Both the position numbers and the translations under genes were made by a program. 64,000 nt of DNA from Streptomyces cellostaticus. GTDB taxonomy: Bacteria > Actinomycetota > Actinomycetes > Streptomycetales > Streptomycetaceae. A model generated the notes under the pieces. The model did no database searches. It saw nothing but the letters and a program-made list of their open reading frames with translations, and was not told where the DNA came from. The stretch is taken from assembly GCF_001513965.1 (NCBI RefSeq), contig NZ_KQ948018.1, positions 327,109 through 391,108 on the forward strand, in the 5' to 3' direction. Shown here piece after piece: positions 23,480 through 32,416 of the stretch. Each line of letters begins with the position of its first letter. Position 1 is the first letter of the stretch.

Positions 23480-23833
23480 ATGGACGTACTCATCCATCTC
23501 TTCGTCGGCCTGCACATCATCGGCATCGCGGCGCTGCTCGGCGGTTTCCTCACCCAGATGAAGGCGATGGGCCAGGGCACGGCCCGCTTCGTCCCCGGGA
23601 TGCTGCACGGCGCGCTCACCATGCTGGTCACCGGTGTCGCCCTGGTCGGCCTCAACCAGGCCGACGACCACCACGTCAACACCATCAAGATCGGCGTGAA
23701 GCTGGCCCTGCTGATCGTGATCCTCGGGCTGGTCTATGTGCAGCGCGACGAGGAGAAGGTGGACAAGCGCCTCTTCGGGCTGGTCGGCCTGCTGACCACG
23801 GCGAACATCTTCATCGCCGTGCTGTGGACGTGA
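23480..23833 (+). CDS. Small four-helix membrane protein
   Basis: A 117-residue protein that is mostly membrane helices: LIHLFVGLHIIGIAALLGGF, MLHGALTMLVTGVALVGL, LALLIVILGLVYVQ and LVGLLTTANIFIAVLW. Histidines in helix 1 (H6, H12) and in ADDHHVN could bind metal or heme. It resembles uncharacterised actinobacterial integral membrane proteins; no function is assigned. The ATG at 23480 is chosen because of the -10 element just upstream; the longer frame has no support. It ends 3 bp before the convergent, broken transporter gene. Confidence 0.72.
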   Translation: MDVLIHLFVGLHIIGIAALLGGFLTQMKAMGQGTARFVPGMLHGALTMLVTGVALVGLNQADDHHVNTIKIGVKLALLIVILGLVYVQRDEEKVDKRLFGLVGLLTTANIFIAVLWT

Positions 23834-23836
23834 CGT

Positions 23837-24798
23837 TCAGCGGGCTCGGCTGATCCCGGCGCGGGCTGCGAGCGCCGCGCCGGCCGCGACCACGAGCCAC
23901 ACCGCCACCCACACCAGCACCCGCCCCGGCTCCTTCAGTCCTTCGGCCCCGACGGTGGCCGCGACCGACAGCGTGGCCGCCGCCGTCATCCCCATCGGGA
24001 ACACCGTCGCCCAGCGCCGCATGTCGTAGCGCAGCCGCGGCCGGGCCGCCTCGGCGGCCAGCAGCACCACGCACCAGGCCAGGTCCAGCACGAGCAGCGC
24101 GACCGTGACGGTGCGCAGCACACTGCTGCCGTCGTCGTTCCACAGGTACAGGCGCACGCTGTCGGCGGAGAGCAGCTTCGCCCCGGCCAGCGCCGAGATG
24201 GCGAGAGCCCCGCCCGCGATCCAGTGGTCCCCGGCGCCCTCGAAGACCTGCCGTGGGTCGAAGCGCGCCAGAGCGAGGCCGTAGAGCACCAGGCCCAGCC
24301 AGAACAGCACCAGCGCGGCGTGCGCGAGCCATGCCGTGGCCCCGGCCGCGGCCAGGGTGGCCGCCAGCACCGCGAGCCCCTGTGTGGCCACACAACACAG
24401 GAACACCGCTCCCGGCATGCGTGGCTGCCAGTGCCGTACGACGAGGTACAGCAGGGCCGGCCAGAGCAGCGCCGCCAGGGCCAGCGACGCCTGCGCGAGG
24501 TGCTGCCAGCCGAGCTCCGAGATCCGGGTGGCGAGCACCGTCGTGGCGGCGACGGCGGTGAGCGCGCCCGGGCTCCGTGCCTCGGCGACCCACTGCTCCC
24601 GCTGCCCCGCCAGCCGTACGACGAAATCGCGGCGAGCGCCACCCAGGCGACGGAGGCCAGCCCCAGGAAGACCCGGGACAACGTCTCGGCGCCCGTCAGG
24701 TGCAGGCTCACCGACACGACGCCGGTCGCCATGACGGCGGCCCCTGCCGACGGCGGACGCCCCGCCCACCACGCACGCAGAGCCGGGATGCCGGGCAT
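23837..24798 (-). pseudogene. TDT-family (tellurite/C4-dicarboxylate) transporter, frameshifted
   Basis: The product resembles the ten-helix tellurite-resistance/dicarboxylate transporter (TDT) family. The N-terminal part, from ATG 24798 (MPGIPALRAWWAG, AAVMATGVVSVSL, LASVAWVALAAI), is in one frame. From DFVVRLAGQREQW to the C-terminus (GISRAR) it is in another. The switch is near 24622-24628, where GCGATTTCGTC would read through as A-I-F-V if one base were restored. The downstream two-thirds keeps eight hydrophobic helices and normal codon use, so the lesion is recent or is a base-call error. There is no slippery heptamer to suggest programmed frameshifting. Confidence 0.7.
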
Positions 24799-24974
24799 GC
24801 GCCCGATGCCAGGGCCTGTCCGGCGGATCAGGCCGGCTCCAGGCCCGGTGCCTCATCAGCACGGGTGAGGGGACGATGGGGATGCCCCCGCGCGAGCAGA
24901 TTCGAGCGTGGGGGAGCGTGCAGCTGCAAGCCGGAGGAGGGCACGCGCGCGTGGGGGCGCGAAAAGAGCAGGGG

Positions 24975-26012
24975 TCAGGCGGGCCGCACCACGCTGTGGA
25001 TGATCGATTCGCCCCCGTAAAAGACGGACTCCTCGCGGACGTACGCGCCGGGCTGCGGGGCGTGGATCATCATGCCGTCGCCGGTGCAGAGGCCGACATG
25101 GCCGCTGTCGCCGTGGAAGAAGACCAGGTCACCGGGCCGGACATCGGCGAGGGGGACCGGGGTGCCCGCGTAGGCCTGGTCGTGGCCGGTGCGCGGGAGG
25201 GTGACGCCGGCGGCCTTCCAGGCGGCCTGGGTCAGGCCGGCGCAGTCGTAGGAGCCGGGGCCGCTGGCACCGCACACGTACGGCTTGCCGATCTGGGCGC
25301 GGGCGAAGGCGACCGCCTTGTCGGCCCGAGTGGCATACGAGCCGGCGGATCCGGTGGACGACGACCCGGTCTCGTGCTGTGCCGGTACCTGCTGCCGCGC
25401 CGGCTCGGCCGCCTGCCGCGCGGCCTCCTCCCGGTTCCGCTGCTCGATCGCGGCCAGCCGCGCGTTCTCCTGGGCCGTCAGCCGTGACAGCAGCTCGCGC
25501 GCGGTGGTGAGCTTCTTCTGCACCCTCGCCTTGGCCGACTTCACGTCGTACGGCGACGCGGCCGGTGCCTCGGGGGCCGCGGTGGGCTTCCCCCGCTCGG
25601 TGGCACCCTTCACACGCGAGGCAAGCCGGTTCATCACCCGCTGCGGGGCGAAGTGGTCCTGCGGATACTCCGCGAGGAGGTCGGCGGTGTCCGGGGCGGC
25701 GGCCAGCGAACCCAGCCCCTCACGGGCCTTGGCGAGTCGGCCCGGGCGCCGGGCACTCTCCTCGCCCAGTGCGTCCCGCCGCCCCTGCTGCCTGTCCGCC
25801 GGCTCCTCCTCCGCCGCCGGATCCGCCCGGCGGTAGAACTCGTCGACCTTCTTCTCGATCTCCTCCAGGCTCGGCCGGCCGTCGACGGCGGGTGCGGCCT
25901 CGGCCGTCTGGGACAGGACGGCCACGGAGGTGAGGGCGGCGGTGGCGAGGGCGGGGGTGCGGATGCCCGGTCCGCGGGTTCCGCCGGAGCCCGGCTTGCG
26001 GTGCGACGCCAA
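24975..26012 (-). CDS. Secreted NlpC/P60 (C40) peptidase under c-di-AMP riboswitch
   Basis: A 345-residue protein starting at TTG (26012), 9 bases after a strong GGAAGGAG site. It has MASHRKPGSGG, a signal segment (ALATAALTSVAVLSQTAEA), a charged helical middle region and a C-terminal NlpC/P60 domain. The catalytic motif is SYDCAGLTQ, with histidines in GHVGLC and MIHAPQPG. It differs from the usual family sequence in having PYVCGASGPG where a tryptophan is normal, and a second extra cysteine in HVGLC. The 148-nt ydaO-type riboswitch upstream puts it in the c-di-AMP-controlled group of wall hydrolases. Confidence 0.9.
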   Translation of the reverse strand: MASHRKPGSGGTRGPGIRTPALATAALTSVAVLSQTAEAAPAVDGRPSLEEIEKKVDEFYRRADPAAEEEPADRQQGRRDALGEESARRPGRLAKAREGLGSLAAAPDTADLLAEYPQDHFAPQRVMNRLASRVKGATERGKPTAAPEAPAASPYDVKSAKARVQKKLTTARELLSRLTAQENARLAAIEQRNREEAARQAAEPARQQVPAQHETGSSSTGSAGSYATRADKAVAFARAQIGKPYVCGASGPGSYDCAGLTQAAWKAAGVTLPRTGHDQAYAGTPVPLADVRPGDLVFFHGDSGHVGLCTGDGMMIHAPQPGAYVREESVFYGGESIIHSVVRPA

Positions 26013-26035
26013 GGGAGGCGACTCCTTCCAATGTG

Positions 26036-26183
26036 CCGCCTACCGGGTTAGCTGTCGGGTTCGGGCGGATGGTTCGGAAGGGTTGCCCTACGGCGTCGTC
26101 CCGGGCGGGAGTCGGCCGATTCACCCCAGGATCGGTGGGTCCCCGGCTCCGGCGGCCGCGCGGGGGCGCACCGGACTCGGCGG
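26036..26183 (-). ncRNA. c-di-AMP riboswitch (ydaO-yuaA class)
   Basis: On the minus strand the leader contains the class signatures in order: CCGCCGAGTCCGG at the 5' end, GAGCCGGGGACCCACCG, CTGGGGTGAATCGG, GTAGGGCAACCCTTCC and the 3' block CGAACCCGACAGCTAACC followed by GGTAGGCGG. The end helix pairs CCGCC (26179-26183) with GGCGG. The ribosome-binding site lies just 3' of the aptamer (about 26020-26027). In Streptomyces this class commonly precedes wall-hydrolase genes; c-di-AMP binding turns expression off. Confidence 0.9.
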
Positions 26184-26235
26184 AGGCCGCGCGGCCCGGC
26201 GAGGTTCGCCGGAAGGGGTCGTGCGGCCTGACCGC

Positions 26236-26265
26236 AACCTAGCCAACTCGTGTGACTCCTGTGAA
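26236..26265 (-). promoter_or_regulatory. Promoter of riboswitch-controlled C40 gene
   Basis: Read leftward: TTCACA (26260-26265), an 18-bp spacer and TAGGTT (26236-26241). Transcription would start near 26229, about 45 nt ahead of the aptamer. Confidence 0.55.
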
Positions 26266-26444
26266 GGTTGGTGCCTCATATGTCCGATACATTTCTGTGA
26301 TCTGACGGCGGTTTCATACGGGCGTGACAAGGCGGTTCCGCAGCGTGAAGGGCTGATCGGCACCCGGCAGACGGTGATCGACTCTCCGGGGCAGTGTCCG
26401 ATAGTGAGCTCTGCCGCGGGCCATGTTCCCGGGGTGGCGACCGG

Positions 26445-26467
26445 TTGTCGGTGCGGCGCCCTAGACT
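26445..26467 (+). promoter_or_regulatory. RecA-NDp/PafBC-type promoter of pcrA
   Basis: TTGTCGGTG (26445-26453), an 8-bp spacer and TAGACT (26462-26467) match the actinobacterial DNA-damage promoter motif TTGTCRGTG-N8-TANNNT exactly. The pcrA start is 9 bp downstream of the -10. Confidence 0.75.
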
Positions 26468-26476
26468 CGGAGAGCG

Positions 26477-28957
26477 ATGAGCAGCCTCTTTGACGACAGC
26501 TTCCTGGCGGACCTCCAGACCCCTCGCGGGCACGAGGAGGAACCCCCGCCGCCGCCCGAGGACGATCACGCTCCGGAGTCGCTTCCGGACGATCTGTTCG
26601 GCGGGAAGTTCGACGCGCCGCCGGACCGGGACGCGTACTACCGCGACGGCGCCCCGCGCCCGGCGCTCGACGCGGCCGCCCTCCTGGAGGGGCTGAACGA
26701 GAACCAGCGCGCCGCGGTCGTCCACGCCGGCTCCCCCCTGCTCATCGTCGCCGGCGCCGGCTCCGGCAAGACCCGCGTGCTCACCCACCGCATCGCCCAC
26801 CTCCTCGCCGAGCGGAACGTGCACCCGGGCCAGATCCTCGCGATCACCTTCACCAACAAGGCCGCGGGCGAGATGAAGGAGCGCGTCGAGCAGCTCGTCG
26901 GCCCGCGCGCCAACGCGATGTGGGTCATGACCTTCCACAGCGCGTGCGTACGGATCCTCAGGCGTGAGTCGAAGAAGCTCGGCTTCACGTCGAGTTTCTC
27001 CATCTACGACGCCGCCGACAGCAAGCGCCTGATGGCCCTGGTCTGCCGCGATCTGGACCTCGACCCCAAGCGCTTCCCGCCCAAGTCCTTCAGCGCCAAG
27101 ATCAGCAACCTCAAGAACGAGCTGATCGACGAAGAGGACTTCGCCGCCCAGGCGAGCGACGGCTTCGAGAAGACCCTCGCCCAGGCCTACGCGCTCTACC
27201 AGTCGCGGCTGCGCGAGGCCAACGCGCTCGACTTCGACGACCTGATCATGACGACGGTCAACCTGCTGCGCGCCTTCCCGGACGTCGCCGAACACTACCG
27301 CCGCCGCTTCCGGCACGTCATGGTGGACGAGTACCAGGACACCAACCACGCCCAGTACGCACTGGTGCGCGAGCTGGTCGGCACCGGCGCACACGATGAG
27401 GACACCCCGCCCGGCGAGCACGACCTCCGGCCCGCCGAACTGTGCGTCGTGGGTGACGCGGACCAGTCGATCTACGCCTTCCGGGGCGCGACCATCCGCA
27501 ACATCCTCCAGTTCGAGGAGGACTACTCGAACGCGACGACGATCCTGCTGGAGCAGAACTACCGCTCCACGCAGACCATCCTGTCCGCCGCCAACGCGGT
27601 CATCGAGCGCAACGAGTCCCGCCGCCCGAAGAACCTGTGGACCAACGCCGGCCAGGGCGCGCGGATCACCGGCTACGTCGCCGACACCGAGCACGACGAG
27701 GCCCAGTTCGTCGCCGACGAGATAGACCGCCTCACGGACGCGGGTGACGCCAAGGCCGGTGACGTCGCCGTCTTCTACCGCACCAACGCCCAGTCCCGTG
27801 TCTTCGAAGAGATCTTCATCCGCGTCGGCCTGCCGTACAAGGTCGTGGGCGGCGTCCGCTTCTACGAGCGCAAGGAGGTCCGGGACGTCCTGGCCTACCT
27901 GCGCGTCCTCGCCAACCCGGAGGACTCGGTGCCGCTGCGCCGCATCCTCAATGTCCCCAAGCGGGGCATCGGCGAGCGTGCGGAGGCGATGATCGACGCA
28001 CTCTCCCAGCGCGAGAAGGTCAGCTTCCCGCAGGCGCTGAAGCGCGTGGACGAGGCGTACGGCATGGCCGCGCGGTCCACCAACGCGGTCAAGCGGTTCA
28101 ACGCGCTGATGGAGGACCTGCGCACGATCGTGGAGTCCGGCGCCGGACCGGCGACGGTCCTGGAGGCGGTGCTCGAACGCACCGGTTACCTGGCCGAGTT
28201 GCAGGCCTCGACCGACCCGCAGGACGAGACCCGCATCGAGAACCTTCAGGAACTGGCGGCCGTGGCTCTGGAGTTCGAGCAGGAGCGCGGTGAAGGAGAG
28301 GCCGGTACGCTCGCCGACTTCCTGGAGCAGGTCGCCCTGGTCGCCGACTCCGACCAGATCCCGGACGAGGAGGACGGCGACGGCGTCATCACCCTGATGA
28401 CCCTGCACACCGCCAAGGGCCTGGAGTTCCCGGTCGTCTTCCTGACCGGCATGGAGGACGGCGTCTTCCCGCACATGCGCGCCCTCGGCCAGGCCAAGGA
28501 GCTGGAGGAGGAGCGGCGCCTGGCGTACGTCGGCATCACGCGTGCGCGGGAGCGGCTGTACCTCACGCGGTCGGCGGTGCGCAGTGCCTGGGGCCAGCCG
28601 TCGTACAACCCGCCCTCCCGGTTCCTGGAGGAGATCCCGGCCGCCCATGTGGAGTGGAAGCGGACGGGCGCGGTCGCACCCGTCTCCTCCGGGCCGGCTT
28701 CCGGGGTCGCGGCCTCGCTCTCCTCGTCCCGCTCGCGCTCGTCGGCGGCGGGCGCGTCCGGGTTTGCCACGCGGCGGACCTCGGAGAAGCCGGTGGTCGC
28801 CGTGGCGGTCGGGGACCGTGTGACCCATGACCAGTTCGGCCTCGGCACGGTCGTCGCGGTCAAGGGCACGGGCGTGAACGCCGAGGCGACGATCGACTTC
28901 GGTGACACCAAGCCGAAGCGACTGCTGCTGCGGTACGCGCCGGTGGAGAAGCTGTAG
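26477..28957 (+). CDS. pcrA: ATP-dependent DNA helicase PcrA/UvrD
   Basis: An 826-residue superfamily 1A 3'-5' helicase in DNA repair and replication restart. After a 60-residue acidic/proline-rich N-terminus come LNENQRAAVVHAGSPLLIVA, Walker A GAGSGKT (K98), TFTNKAAGEM (motif Ia), VDEYQDTNHAQY (motif II), VGDADQSIYAFRGA (motif III), LEQNYRST (motif IV), TLHTAKGLEFPVVFL (motif V) and VGITRARERLYL (motif VI). The C-terminal 50 residues (GDRVTHDQFGLGTVVAV) form the Tudor-like domain that contacts RNA polymerase in PcrA. The start is the ATG at 26477, with GGAGAG adjacent. A PafBC-type promoter indicates induction by DNA damage. Confidence 0.96.
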   Translation: MSSLFDDSFLADLQTPRGHEEEPPPPPEDDHAPESLPDDLFGGKFDAPPDRDAYYRDGAPRPALDAAALLEGLNENQRAAVVHAGSPLLIVAGAGSGKTRVLTHRIAHLLAERNVHPGQILAITFTNKAAGEMKERVEQLVGPRANAMWVMTFHSACVRILRRESKKLGFTSSFSIYDAADSKRLMALVCRDLDLDPKRFPPKSFSAKISNLKNELIDEEDFAAQASDGFEKTLAQAYALYQSRLREANALDFDDLIMTTVNLLRAFPDVAEHYRRRFRHVMVDEYQDTNHAQYALVRELVGTGAHDEDTPPGEHDLRPAELCVVGDADQSIYAFRGATIRNILQFEEDYSNATTILLEQNYRSTQTILSAANAVIERNESRRPKNLWTNAGQGARITGYVADTEHDEAQFVADEIDRLTDAGDAKAGDVAVFYRTNAQSRVFEEIFIRVGLPYKVVGGVRFYERKEVRDVLAYLRVLANPEDSVPLRRILNVPKRGIGERAEAMIDALSQREKVSFPQALKRVDEAYGMAARSTNAVKRFNALMEDLRTIVESGAGPATVLEAVLERTGYLAELQASTDPQDETRIENLQELAAVALEFEQERGEGEAGTLADFLEQVALVADSDQIPDEEDGDGVITLMTLHTAKGLEFPVVFLTGMEDGVFPHMRALGQAKELEEERRLAYVGITRARERLYLTRSAVRSAWGQPSYNPPSRFLEEIPAAHVEWKRTGAVAPVSSGPASGVAASLSSSRSRSSAAGASGFATRRTSEKPVVAVAVGDRVTHDQFGLGTVVAVKGTGVNAEATIDFGDTKPKRLLLRYAPVEKL

Positions 28958-28969
28958 ACGAAGGACGAA

Positions 28970-28998
28970 GTGAGCCCCGCCGGACCGGCGGGGCTCAC
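28970..28998. terminator. Bidirectional hairpin between pcrA and M23 peptidase
   Basis: GTGAGCCCCGCC (28970-28981) / GGCGGGGCTCAC (28987-28998) is a perfect 12-bp stem with a 5-base loop, placed between two convergent genes. There is no strong T-run on either side. Confidence 0.55.
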
Positions 28999-29010
28999 CG
29001 CATCACAGGC

Positions 29011-30492
29011 TCAGGTCGGGTCCAGGCCGTGGCTGCGCAGCCACGGCAGGGGGTCTATGGCCGCCCCGCCCGCCGGCCGTACCTCGAAGTGCAGGTGCGG
29101 GCCCGTGGAGTTGCCCGAGTTGCCGGAGAAGGCGATCGGCTCGCCTGCCTTGACGGTCGTACCGGAGGGGACACGGTAGCTGGAGAGGTGGCAGTACCAG
29201 GTCTCCGTGCCGTCCATCGCCGTCACGATCAGCATGTTGCCGTAGGCACTGTTCCACTTGGTGGTGACGGTGCCGTCGGTCGCGGACATCACCGTGGTGC
29301 CGTAGGCGACGGGGAAGTCGATGCCCGTGTGCACGGACATCCAGTTCACACCGGCCTGGCCGAAGTACGCGCTGAGGCCCTTCTGCGTGACCGGCAGCAC
29401 GAACTTGGGACGCAGCCGCTCCTTGAGGGCAGCCTCCGCGGCGGCCTTCTTCTTCTCCAGCACCTGCTGTGCCTTGAGGTCGATGCGGTCCTGCGTCCGG
29501 CTCGCCCGGTCGGCGAAGTCGTCGGCGCCGGCGGAGAGGGTCCTGAGCTGGCTGTCCAGCTTGCTGTTGGCGACGGACGGTTTCACCGCATGCGTGTCCG
29601 AGGCGGAGGCGGTGGTGTCCCTGCCGTCGTCGGTCAGGCCGCCGACAGAGGCGGCGGCGATTCCGGCGACCCCCATCACACAGGCCGAAGGCACGGCGAC
29701 GGTCAGCAGTGCGGAACGCTTGGGGGGCGTACGGCGCCGGGAACGCGCCGCGCTGCGCGATCCCGCGCGGGATGCCGGGGCCGGGGTGGCCTCTTCCTGG
29801 TCCTCGAGCAGGGACGGTACGACGGGCAGCTCGCCCGTGGCCCCCGACTCGCCCTCTTCGGCGGGTGTATCGAACCCGCCGTACTCGCCGAACTCGTCCG
29901 GGGAGACGTTCTCGTACGCCACCTGCTCGAACGTCGCCGTGGCCTGCTGGTCGAACGGTTCGGCAAGCTGTGCGTGCGCCGCGGCCGAGCCGTCGGAGTT
30001 CCACTGCGTGGCGTCGTAGGTGCCCGTGTCGAAGGTCTGGGTACCCCACTCCCACTGCTGCGTGGGGTCGGTGCCGGCGGGCTGGTCGGGCTGCAGCCAG
30101 GCGCTCGCGTCCCACTGGCCGCTGATGTCGTTCCCCGTGGCCTGCGCGGGGACCGTCCAGGCAGTGGTGTCGTACACACCCGAGTCGTAGGCGGCGTGGT
30201 GCTGGGCCGCGTACGGGTCGTAGTTCAGGGGCTGCTGGCCGGTGCCGGTCTGCCACTGTGTGGTGTCGTACGCGCCGGTGTGCTGCTGCTGGCCCGGGAG
30301 GCCGCCGAAGAGGGGGTCGGTGCCGAAGGCCCCGGTGCCGGTGGCCGCAAAACCGGTGGCGTCGTAACTGCCGTACGTGGTGAGGTCGTCGTAGGGAGCT
30401 TCCTGTGCTCCGTACGACGCGTAGTGCGCGGCGGAGGCGTCGGAAGCCGGAGCCGGGGTGGTCATGGTCCCCGACGGGTGACGGTCGTTCAC
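29011..30492 (-). CDS. Membrane-anchored M23 (LytM) peptidase
   Basis: About 493 residues. A long cytoplasmic N-terminus (about 240 residues) rich in Tyr, Gln, Thr, Asp and Gly repeats (YDTTQW-like units) precedes a basic patch (RSRRRTPPKR) and one membrane helix (about 260-280). A coiled coil outside the membrane (about 305-355) leads to the LytM domain: HTGIDFPVAYGTTV and HLHFEVRP supply the zinc ligands. It is a likely endopeptidase or, as in M. tuberculosis Rv0950c, an uncharacterised LytM factor. The start GTG at 30492 is preceded by AGAAG and sits about 40 nt after a clear promoter. Confidence 0.87.
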   Translation of the reverse strand: MNDRHPSGTMTTPAPASDASAAHYASYGAQEAPYDDLTTYGSYDATGFAATGTGAFGTDPLFGGLPGQQQHTGAYDTTQWQTGTGQQPLNYDPYAAQHHAAYDSGVYDTTAWTVPAQATGNDISGQWDASAWLQPDQPAGTDPTQQWEWGTQTFDTGTYDATQWNSDGSAAAHAQLAEPFDQQATATFEQVAYENVSPDEFGEYGGFDTPAEEGESGATGELPVVPSLLEDQEEATPAPASRAGSRSAARSRRRTPPKRSALLTVAVPSACVMGVAGIAAASVGGLTDDGRDTTASASDTHAVKPSVANSKLDSQLRTLSAGADDFADRASRTQDRIDLKAQQVLEKKKAAAEAALKERLRPKFVLPVTQKGLSAYFGQAGVNWMSVHTGIDFPVAYGTTVMSATDGTVTTKWNSAYGNMLIVTAMDGTETWYCHLSSYRVPSGTTVKAGEPIAFSGNSGNSTGPHLHFEVRPAGGAAIDPLPWLRSHGLDPT

Positions 30493-30540
30493 CAACTTCT
30501 CTTTCGCCTCGACAACAGGGGCTGCCAGAGCAGTGCGGCG

Positions 30541-30570
30541 ACTGTACCCGGCGGTACGCGGGCGGGACAA
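30541..30570 (-). promoter_or_regulatory. Promoter of M23 peptidase gene
   Basis: Read leftward: TTGTCC (30565-30570), an 18-bp spacer and TACAGT (30541-30546), both near consensus for the main sigma factor. The rest of 30571-30747 contains several GTTTCG/CGAAAC and TTCGA words but no gene. Confidence 0.6.
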
Positions 30571-30747
30571 TCTTCGGCTGGTTTCGCGTTGGACCGAAAC
30601 GGGCATTCGGCCGTGTTTCGGGGGACGACGGACGCGAGTTTGGCCTGGCGTTCGAAGCGTGTTCGATGTCCGGTGGCGGTGCGTCACCTCTGTACAGGCT
30701 GTGTCCGGCGCGTGCGGGCGCCCTCAGGTACCTGTCCGGCCGTGCCC

Positions 30748-31599
30748 TCAGGCCACCGTCAGACCGCCGGAGCGCCCGCCCTCGAGGTGCGCGGTGTCGA
30801 GAGCCTCGCGTATCCCCGCCGCGACGGCGGGGTGCACCGGCAGCGCGAGATGCCCGATCCCGGACACCCGGACGTTCTGCGCATCCAGGTCGGGGTGGTC
30901 GACGCAGGCCGTCTCGAGCGGATCCATCACGGAGTCGAGGTCGCTCCAGAAGCTGACGAACCGCGTACGGCAGCCGGGGGCGGGCCGGCTCAGTTCCTCG
31001 ATCACCTCCGAGCCGGGCCGCATCTGCCGCACGATCGGATGCGCGCTGGCCAGTGGCACGACGCGGGTGCCGGAGTGCGGGGTGCCGAGGGTGACGAGCG
31101 TGCGCACCCGCAGATCGCCGCCCAGGCACTGTACGTAGTAGCGCGCGATCAGCCCGCCCAGGCTGTGCCCCACGATGTCGACCTGGCCGCTTCCGGTGCG
31201 CACGCAGATCTCTTCTATGTGCCGGCCCAACAGTTCCGCTGCGTTGCGTATGTCGCAGGTCAGCGGGGAGTAGTTGAGCGATTCGATGCGCTGCCTGCCG
31301 TTCTGGGCGAGGTTGCGGCGCAGCAGGACGAAGACCGAGCGGTTGTCGATGAAGCCGTGCAGCAGGACGACCGGCGGGGCGGACCGGCCGGGCAGCGGTG
31401 TGGCGCCCTCCTGTGCGGGGAGTGCGGGAACGCGGCGCTCCTGGGTGAGGCCGGTCGGATACAGCAGCAGATGACCGGCCAGGATCGCGACTTCCAGCGC
31501 GGTCGCCTTGAGCAGGGCCATGGACAGGTCGGCCAGTCTGCCGGGCCACAGGCGCCGGTAGAACGGGAGGAAGAGTGGCAATACCCCGGTGACCTTCAT
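30748..31599 (-). CDS. Alpha/beta hydrolase (triacylglycerol lipase-like)
   Basis: A 283-residue hydrolase. An N-terminal hydrophobic stretch (ALEVAILAGHLLLYPTGL, about 30-48) may be a membrane anchor. The oxyanion region is VVLLHGFIDNRSVF and the nucleophile is in IVGHSLGGLIARYY, followed by TLGTPHSGTR. The catalytic histidine is probably in VSGIGHLALPVHP. These are the features of the EstA/lipase class 2-like family that act on lipid esters. The start is the ATG at 31599 with GGAGG 7 bases upstream. It stands alone between the M23 peptidase and icmB. Confidence 0.88.
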   Translation of the reverse strand: MKVTGVLPLFLPFYRRLWPGRLADLSMALLKATALEVAILAGHLLLYPTGLTQERRVPALPAQEGATPLPGRSAPPVVLLHGFIDNRSVFVLLRRNLAQNGRQRIESLNYSPLTCDIRNAAELLGRHIEEICVRTGSGQVDIVGHSLGGLIARYYVQCLGGDLRVRTLVTLGTPHSGTRVVPLASAHPIVRQMRPGSEVIEELSRPAPGCRTRFVSFWSDLDSVMDPLETACVDHPDLDAQNVRVSGIGHLALPVHPAVAAGIREALDTAHLEGGRSGGLTVA

Positions 31600-31824
31600 G
31601 GGCCGACCTCCTGTCGGCACACAGGGTGACGGCTCGATCCCCCGTGTGCCCTCATGTCCCACCATGTGATTTCCCCCTCGCTCCGCACCGTAAAACCGCC
31701 GGTTGCGGGATGCTGGAGATAACGTTCGTTCACTTCCCGACGGGTGACGGAACGCGCCGGATGTGCGGTACTTGTCGGTACGGACGGAAGCGGTCGCTTC
31801 CGTGGTCGCTTGATGGAGGCAGTG

Positions 31825-32247
<423 letters not shown>

Positions 32248-32317
32248 GCCGACGTTCACGTCGATTCGGGTGCGGGGGCCTGGGCCGGCCTGATCCCGGT
32301 GGCCGTAGGTGGCCGTA

Positions 32318-32416
32318 CCAGGGGACTCCGCCCCCTGGACCCCCGGCCTATGCCCACCCACCACCCGACTCGGTCGGCCGAGAGGTGGCCCTACCCTCAA
32401 ACGCCGGGCGGGCTGG
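32318..32416. repeat. Streptomyces dispersed intergenic element overlapping a gene end
   Basis: CCAGGGG-ACTCCGC-CCCCTGG and the sequence CTCAAACGCCGGGCGGGCTG (32396-32415) are variants of extremely common Streptomyces intergenic repeats (from memory). The second part encodes the last residues and stop codon of the DUF5691 gene, so the repeat has set the protein's C-terminus. Confidence 0.5.

Noticed and set aside
24615..24635. Programmed frameshift in the TDT gene
   Set aside because: There is no slippery heptamer or downstream stimulatory hairpin, and the family does not use frameshifting.
30640..30670. Possible LexA box (GTTCGAAGCGTGTTCGA)
   Set aside because: The arms are direct rather than inverted, so it does not fit the GAAC-N4-GTTC palindrome.
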